Shown piece after piece: positions 14,638-18,730 of a DNA stretch of 18,730 nucleotides. A program made the translations under genes and the position numbers. This DNA is from Planctomycetaceae bacterium (GTDB taxonomy: Bacteria > Planctomycetota > Phycisphaerae > Phycisphaerales > SM1A02), in contig CANJIC010000010.1 in NCBI GenBank assembly GCA_947474205.1, positions 1 to 18,730 on the forward strand. Direction: 5' to 3'. How positions within the stretch are numbered: position 1 is the stretch's first letter; each line of letters begins with the position of its first letter. Under the pieces are notes generated by a model. That model searched no databases, was not told the DNA's origin, and worked only from the letters and a program-made list of their open reading frames with translations.

Positions 14638-15276
14638 TTACGCCTGGCCCTTCAGTTGCAACGCAGCCGCGACAATGGCGTCCGCAGCCGCTGATTTACC
14701 CACAACAAGCGCGGCGCGCTCCACTAATCGCTCGGCGACAACGCGCGGTTCGCCAAGTTGCATCAGCACCACAAGCGCGTCCGCCACGGCGCCTGACATT
14801 TTCACTGCGCCTCCAACGCGCGCCGAATTGGCCGCGCCCGCGGCGAATCGCGAAACCTTGTCCTTCAGTTCCACAACAATTGTTTCCGCGGTCTTGCGGC
14901 CAATCTCTGGCAATGATTGCAAGGCGGCGAAATCTTTCTGCTCAATCATGGCGGCAATATCCGCGAATGATCGCTGCAGCGCGCGCAACGCCTTGCGATT
15001 TCCAATTCCCTTCACGCTGGTCAACAACTCAAAGAAGTCGCGGTCGCTGACGGATTGAAAGCCAATCAAGCGCGGCCAAAAACTGGAGCCTTGACCTTGG
15101 CTTTCTAAATAATGCAATGTGACAAAATTCACGGTGGAGCCAATCGCGCCCGCCAACGCCGGCGCGTCGGCGGCTGGAATCAACACCTCGTAGGTCATCG
15201 CGCCCGAGCGAATCAACGCTGATTGTCCACCAACAGAAATAAGTTCACCTTCGATTGCTGCGATCACGAGCGCCAT
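14638..15276 (-). CDS. ruvA: Holliday junction branch migration protein RuvA
   Basis: RuvA binds four-way junctions and loads the RuvB motor. The 212-residue protein has an N-terminal OB-like domain I (about 1-72), two helix-hairpin-helix motifs in domain II (VKGIGNRKALRAL at 88-100 and LPEIGRKTAETIVVEL at 122-137), a flexible linker, and domain III (about 160-210, GAVADALVVLMQLG) that contacts RuvB. The segment where E. coli RuvA has the acidic pin (Glu55, Asp56) instead reads YLESQGQGSSFWPRLIGF (56-73), longer and with a single acidic residue. As I recall, planctomycete RuvA proteins look like this. ruvB and ruvC are not next to it. GCTAG/CTAGC arms (15277-15300) sit directly before the start codon. 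Confidence 0.93.
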   Translation of the reverse strand: MALVIAAIEGELISVGGQSALIRSGAMTYEVLIPAADAPALAGAIGSTVNFVTLHYLESQGQGSSFWPRLIGFQSVSDRDFFELLTSVKGIGNRKALRALQRSFADIAAMIEQKDFAALQSLPEIGRKTAETIVVELKDKVSRFAAGAANSARVGGAVKMSGAVADALVVLMQLGEPRVVAERLVERAALVVGKSAAADAIVAAALQLKGQA

Positions 15277-15494
15277 GCTAGCGACCGATTATTTTCTAGC
15301 CGTCTATAAATTGTGCGGGACGCGACCATTTGATTGACAACACGCCGCCCAAAATTGCGGCCAACGATTTGATATTTATTTATTTGCGATCGAAATTCAC
15401 GCTCAAAATTTCACGCATCTCGCTAGACTTGGTTTGTTTGTGAAAGCCATTTACAACGGCATTTTGCCAACACTTTCCCGCGCAAGAAAATCCC

Positions 15495-18400
15495 ATGCCT
15501 CGACGCCAAGACATTCACACAATCCTGATCATCAGCAGCGGACCAATTGTGATTGGTCAAGGTTGTGAGTTTGATTATTCCGGAACGCAAGCGTGCAAGG
15601 CGTTGCGTGAAGAGGGCTACCGTGTTGTGTTGATCAACTCCAATCCCGCCACCATTATGACGGATCCGGCATTCAGCGACCGAACTTATATTGAGCCCAT
15701 CACGCCAGAGGCTGTGCGAAAAGTTCTGCAGAAGGAGCGTGATCTTGGAACACCTGTTGACGCGCTGCTGCCAACGCTTGGCGGACAGACCGCTCTGAAT
15801 TGCGCGTGCGCCCTGCATGACGACGGCACTCTTGCGCGCATGAATGTTGAAATGATCGGCGCCGATCGCAAAGCCATTCACCGCGCCGAGGATCGCGAAG
15901 CCTTCCGCGCCATTGTTGAAAAACTTGGACTGAAGCAACCCAAGTCGCGCACCGTGACAACGGTTGAGGACGCGAAAACATTTGTGCAAGAAATTGGTTT
16001 TCCAGCCATCATTCGCCCCGCGTTCACGCTTGGTGGTTCCGGCGGCGGCATTGCGTGGAACATGGATGAGCTTGAAGAAATCACGCGCCGCGGAATTTCC
16101 GCCAGCATGATTGGCCAAATTTTAATCGATCAAAGCGCGCTGGGTTGGAAGGAATATGAGCTTGAAGTGGTGCGCGATCGCAAGGACAACTGCATCATTG
16201 TGTGCGGAATTGAAAACCTAGACGCTATGGGCGTGCACACTGGCGACAGCATCACCATTGCGCCAATCATGACGCTGAGCGACAAGGAATATCAGCGCAT
16301 GCGCGACGCGGCGTTCAGCATTATGCGCGCGGTGGGCGTTGAAACCGGTGGCAGCAATGTGCAGTTTGCGGTCAACCCCGCCAACGGCGACATGGTTGTT
16401 GTTGAAATGAATCCGCGCGTGAGTCGCTCCAGCGCGCTGGCCAGCAAGGCGACTGGTTTTCCAATCGCAAAGATTGCCGCCAAACTTGCCGTTGGTTACA
16501 CGCTTGATGAGTTGCGCAATGATGTTGTGGGAAACACCAGCGCATGCTTTGAACCAACGCTTGATTATGTTGTGGTGAAGATGCCGCGCTGGACATTTGA
16601 AAAATTCCCGGAGGCCGACGAGCGCCTCACCACGCAAATGAAAAGTGTTGGCGAGGCCATGAGTATTGGCCGCACCTTTAAAGAGGCGCTGCAAAAAGTG
16701 ATTCGCTCCATGGAAGTGAAGCGCCACGGATTTGGGCTTGATCGAAACGACAAATGGCTTGCCGCGCAACGCGACACCATTAGCGAGTTGGCCGATGGCA
16801 GCGATGTGGCCTGGCCGATCGCCGAAGAAACGCTTGTGCGCAAACTCACCGTGGCCAGCCAGGGCCGCTTGTATTACGTGCGTTACGCCCTGAAATGTGG
16901 CTGGACCGTGGAGCGCGTCAGCGAACTCACCGGCTACGACCCGTGGTATGTCTCGCAACTTGCGGAACTAGTCGCCTTTGAAGACGTGTTGTGCAACTAT
17001 AAATCGCTAGACCAATTGCCCAATGAGATTTTATTTCAAGCCAAGGCGCACGGCTACTCCGATGCGCAACTTGCCAACTTGTATTTGGGCGCCATCACCA
17101 CCGACACTATTTTGAAAGTGCGCGCGCACCGCAAGAAGGCCGGCATTGAGCCCGTGTACAAATTGGTGGACACATGCGCCGCGGAATTTGACGCAGCCAC
17201 TCCATATTTTTATTCCACATACGAGCGCGCCTTTACGCACAACGGCAAGCGTGTGCTGGATGACGAAATTAGAATCACTAACAAGCCCAAGGTTATTATT
17301 CTTGGTGGCGGTCCAAATCGCATTGGTCAAGGAATTGAATTTGATTATTGCTGTTGCCAGGCTTCTTTCGCGTGCGCGGAAATGGGTCTTGAAAGCGTCA
17401 TGATTAATTCCAATCCAGAAACCGTGAGCACGGATTTTGACACCAGCGATTTACTTTTCTTCGAGCCGCTTACGCTTGAGGACACGCTGAATTGCATTGA
17501 ACGTCTCAATGGAGGCGGCATTGACCAAGGCGCGCGCAGTGGCGGCGTGGTTGGCGTCATTGTGCAATTTGGCGGGCAAACTCCGCTGAATTTGGCGCAT
17601 GGACTTGCCAAGGCCGGCGTGCCGCTGATTGGCACTGGCCTGCAAAGCATTGACGACGCCGAGGACCGCGATCGATTTAAAAATGTCATTGATGAACTTG
17701 GTCTTGCGCAACCGCCATCTGGAATTGCGCGCGGCCTTGAGCAAGCCGTGGAAATTGCGAATCGCATTGGCTATCCGGTTTTAGTGCGCCCAAGTTATGT
17801 GCTTGGCGGTCGCGGCATGGAAACTTGCTTTGATGAAACAAGTTTGCGCCGCTACATGAGCAAGGCCGTCGAAGTAAGCGACCTTGCGGAAACACCAATC
17901 TTGGTGGACCACTTTCTAGCCGACGCGATTGAAGTTGATGTTGATGTGATCGCGGATTTCTCGCCAGATGAAAGTTCGCGGACAAAACTTGTTGCGCAAA
18001 AAAGCGACAACCCGCGCGCCGTTGTGTGCGGCGTCATGGAGCACATTGAAGAGGCTGGCATTCATTCGGGCGACAGCACCTGCACCGTGCCGCCGTACTC
18101 GCTTTCACCAGTGATCGTGCGCCGCATTCGTGAGCAGTCAATGGCGCTGGCCAAAAAACTTCGCGTGCGCGGACTTATGAATGTGCAAATGGCCGTGAAG
18201 GACGATGTGATTTATGTGCTTGAAGTGAATCCGCGCGCCAGTCGCACCACTCCGTTTATTAGCAAGGCCAAGGGCGTTGCGTATGCGCGCCTTGCCGCGC
18301 GCGTGATGATGGGCGCCTCGCTTGATGAACTGAACGTGCATGAAACCGCCGACACGGGTTTCTTTGCCGTGAAAGAAAGCGTTTTTCCATTTGCCAAATT

Positions 18401-18730
18401 TCCAGGCGTGGATGTGATTCTGGGCCCAGAGATGCGCTCCACCGGCGAAGTCATGGGCGCCGACCGCAGTCTGCCCGTTGCGTTTGCCAAGGCGCAAATT
18501 GCGGCGGGCGTGATGTTGCCTGTTCAAGGAAATGTTTTTGTATCCGTGCGCGACAGCGACAAGAAGCATGTGTGTGAACTAGGTCGCTCGCTCACGCGCA
18601 TGGGATTTAAATTGTTCGCCTCACACGGAACGCACGCGGAACTATCAAAGCAAAATATTTCCGCCACGGTGCTGCGCAAAATTTCCGAAGGCGCTCGCCC
18701 CAACGTGCTTGACCTTATTCGTAGTGGCGA
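15495..18730 (+). CDS. carB: Carbamoyl-phosphate synthase large subunit (3' end cut)
   Basis: CarB makes carbamoyl phosphate for arginine and pyrimidine synthesis from bicarbonate, ATP and the ammonia supplied by CarA. 1078 codons are present and the frame is still open at the window edge, so the C-terminus is missing; by family length only some tens of residues should remain. The two homologous ATP-grasp halves are clear. The first has [16 protein letters not shown] (15-30), GGQTALN (96-102) and [12 protein letters not shown] (174-185); the second starts near 597 with [15 protein letters not shown] and has [11 protein letters not shown] (765-775). The MGS-like allosteric domain begins after about 940. 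The ATG at 15495 fits the family; the ribosome binding site is weak (AAGA). No carA lies upstream. The 218-bp gap to divergent ruvA presumably holds both promoters, though none is convincing by eye. Confidence 0.97.
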   Translation, partial: MPRRQDIHTILIISSGPIVIGQGCEFDYSGTQACKALREEGYRVVLINSNPATIMTDPAFSDRTYIEPITPEAVRKVLQKERDLGTPVDALLPTLGGQTALNCACALHDDGTLARMNVEMIGADRKAIHRAEDREAFRAIVEKLGLKQPKSRTVTTVEDAKTFVQEIGFPAIIRPAFTLGGSGGGIAWNMDELEEITRRGISASMIGQILIDQSALGWKEYELEVVRDRKDNCIIVCGIENLDAMGVHTGDSITIAPIMTLSDKEYQRMRDAAFSIMRAVGVETGGSNVQFAVNPANGDMVVVEMNPRVSRSSALASKATGFPIAKIAAKLAVGYTLDELRNDVVGNTSACFEPTLDYVVVKMPRWTFEKFPEADERLTTQMKSVGEAMSIGRTFKEALQKVIRSMEVKRHGFGLDRNDKWLAAQRDTISELADGSDVAWPIAEETLVRKLTVASQGRLYYVRYALKCGWTVERVSELTGYDPWYVSQLAELVAFEDVLCNYKSLDQLPNEILFQAKAHGYSDAQLANLYLGAITTDTILKVRAHRKKAGIEPVYKLVDTCAAEFDAATPYFYSTYERAFTHNGKRVLDDEIRITNKPKVIILGGGPNRIGQGIEFDYCCCQASFACAEMGLESVMINSNPETVSTDFDTSDLLFFEPLTLEDTLNCIERLNGGGIDQGARSGGVVGVIVQFGGQTPLNLAHGLAKAGVPLIGTGLQSIDDAEDRDRFKNVIDELGLAQPPSGIARGLEQAVEIANRIGYPVLVRPSYVLGGRGMETCFDETSLRRYMSKAVEVSDLAETPILVDHFLADAIEVDVDVIADFSPDESSRTKLVAQKSDNPRAVVCGVMEHIEEAGIHSGDSTCTVPPYSLSPVIVRRIREQSMALAKKLRVRGLMNVQMAVKDDVIYVLEVNPRASRTTPFISKAKGVAYARLAARVMMGASLDELNVHETADTGFFAVKESVFPFAKFPGVDVILGPEMRSTGEVMGADRSLPVAFAKAQIAAGVMLPVQGNVFVSVRDSDKKHVCELGRSLTRMGFKLFASHGTHAELSKQNISATVLRKISEGARPNVLDLIRSG

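Noticed and set aside
15334..15378. TTGACA at 15334-15339 as the -35 of a carB promoter
   Set aside because: No acceptable -10 lies 16-18 nt downstream; the AT-rich TATTTA stretch is too far away.
16218..16958. Long minus-strand frames inside carB (also 15423-16118 and 18138-18569), with His-rich products
   Set aside because: They are antisense to a clearly conserved carB reading frame and have no recognisable domain; the His/Gln/Ala-rich composition is what the complement of GC-rich coding sequence gives.
1..18730. CRISPR arrays, insertion sequences, tRNA or rRNA genes, prophage or defence genes
   Set aside because: I looked through all gaps and frames and saw no repeat-spacer arrays, transposase motifs, tRNA-like cloverleafs or defence domains. 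The CPBP protease is sometimes called Abi but here sits with trpS.

Overview
This 18.7 kb window is a bacterial chromosomal segment made almost entirely of housekeeping genes. I see no insertion sequence, prophage, CRISPR array, tRNA or rRNA. The organism is probably a member of Planctomycetota, possibly the Phycisphaerae. That is an inference from three things: RuvA has a planctomycete-like domain I, carrying an insertion where the acidic pin normally lies; a small Cys/His-rich ORF sits before xerD; and housekeeping genes are scattered out of their usual operons (parB without an adjacent parA, carB without carA, ruvA without ruvB or ruvC). The affiliation is not proven by the sequence alone.

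Layout from left to right. (1) 1-1545: parB on the minus strand, with two parS-like palindromes. One lies inside the gene and one in its 5' leader, just downstream of a good sigma70-type promoter. (2) 1546-5838: a plus-strand run of yceI-like exported protein, an unknown multipass membrane protein, an unknown three-repeat putative lipoprotein, apaG and asd. apaG and asd overlap by 4 nt. (3) 6014-8821: trpC on the minus strand, divergent from a CPBP-family intramembrane protease gene that overlaps trpS by 4 nt (ATGA). (4) 8822-11941: a 321-bp gap, a small Cys/His-rich ORF overlapping the xerC/xerD-type recombinase gene, then zwf. (5) 12020-12814: pgl, so zwf and pgl give the two oxidative steps of the pentose phosphate pathway. 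(6) 12932-15276 on the minus strand: ruvA, a mannose-1-phosphate guanylyltransferase gene, and ruvX/yqgF. (7) 15495 to the end: carB on the plus strand, almost complete and cut by the window edge.

Two themes recur. Chromosome maintenance is represented by ParB/parS, a Xer recombinase, RuvA and RuvX. Central and biosynthetic metabolism is represented by Asd, TrpC, TrpS, Zwf, Pgl, the guanylyltransferase and CarB. The most interesting signals are the parS pair with its likely autoregulatory layout at parB, the Cys/His-rich small protein in front of xerD, the three-repeat lipoprotein next to an unknown membrane protein, the pin-less RuvA, and the close coupling of an intramembrane protease gene to trpS.
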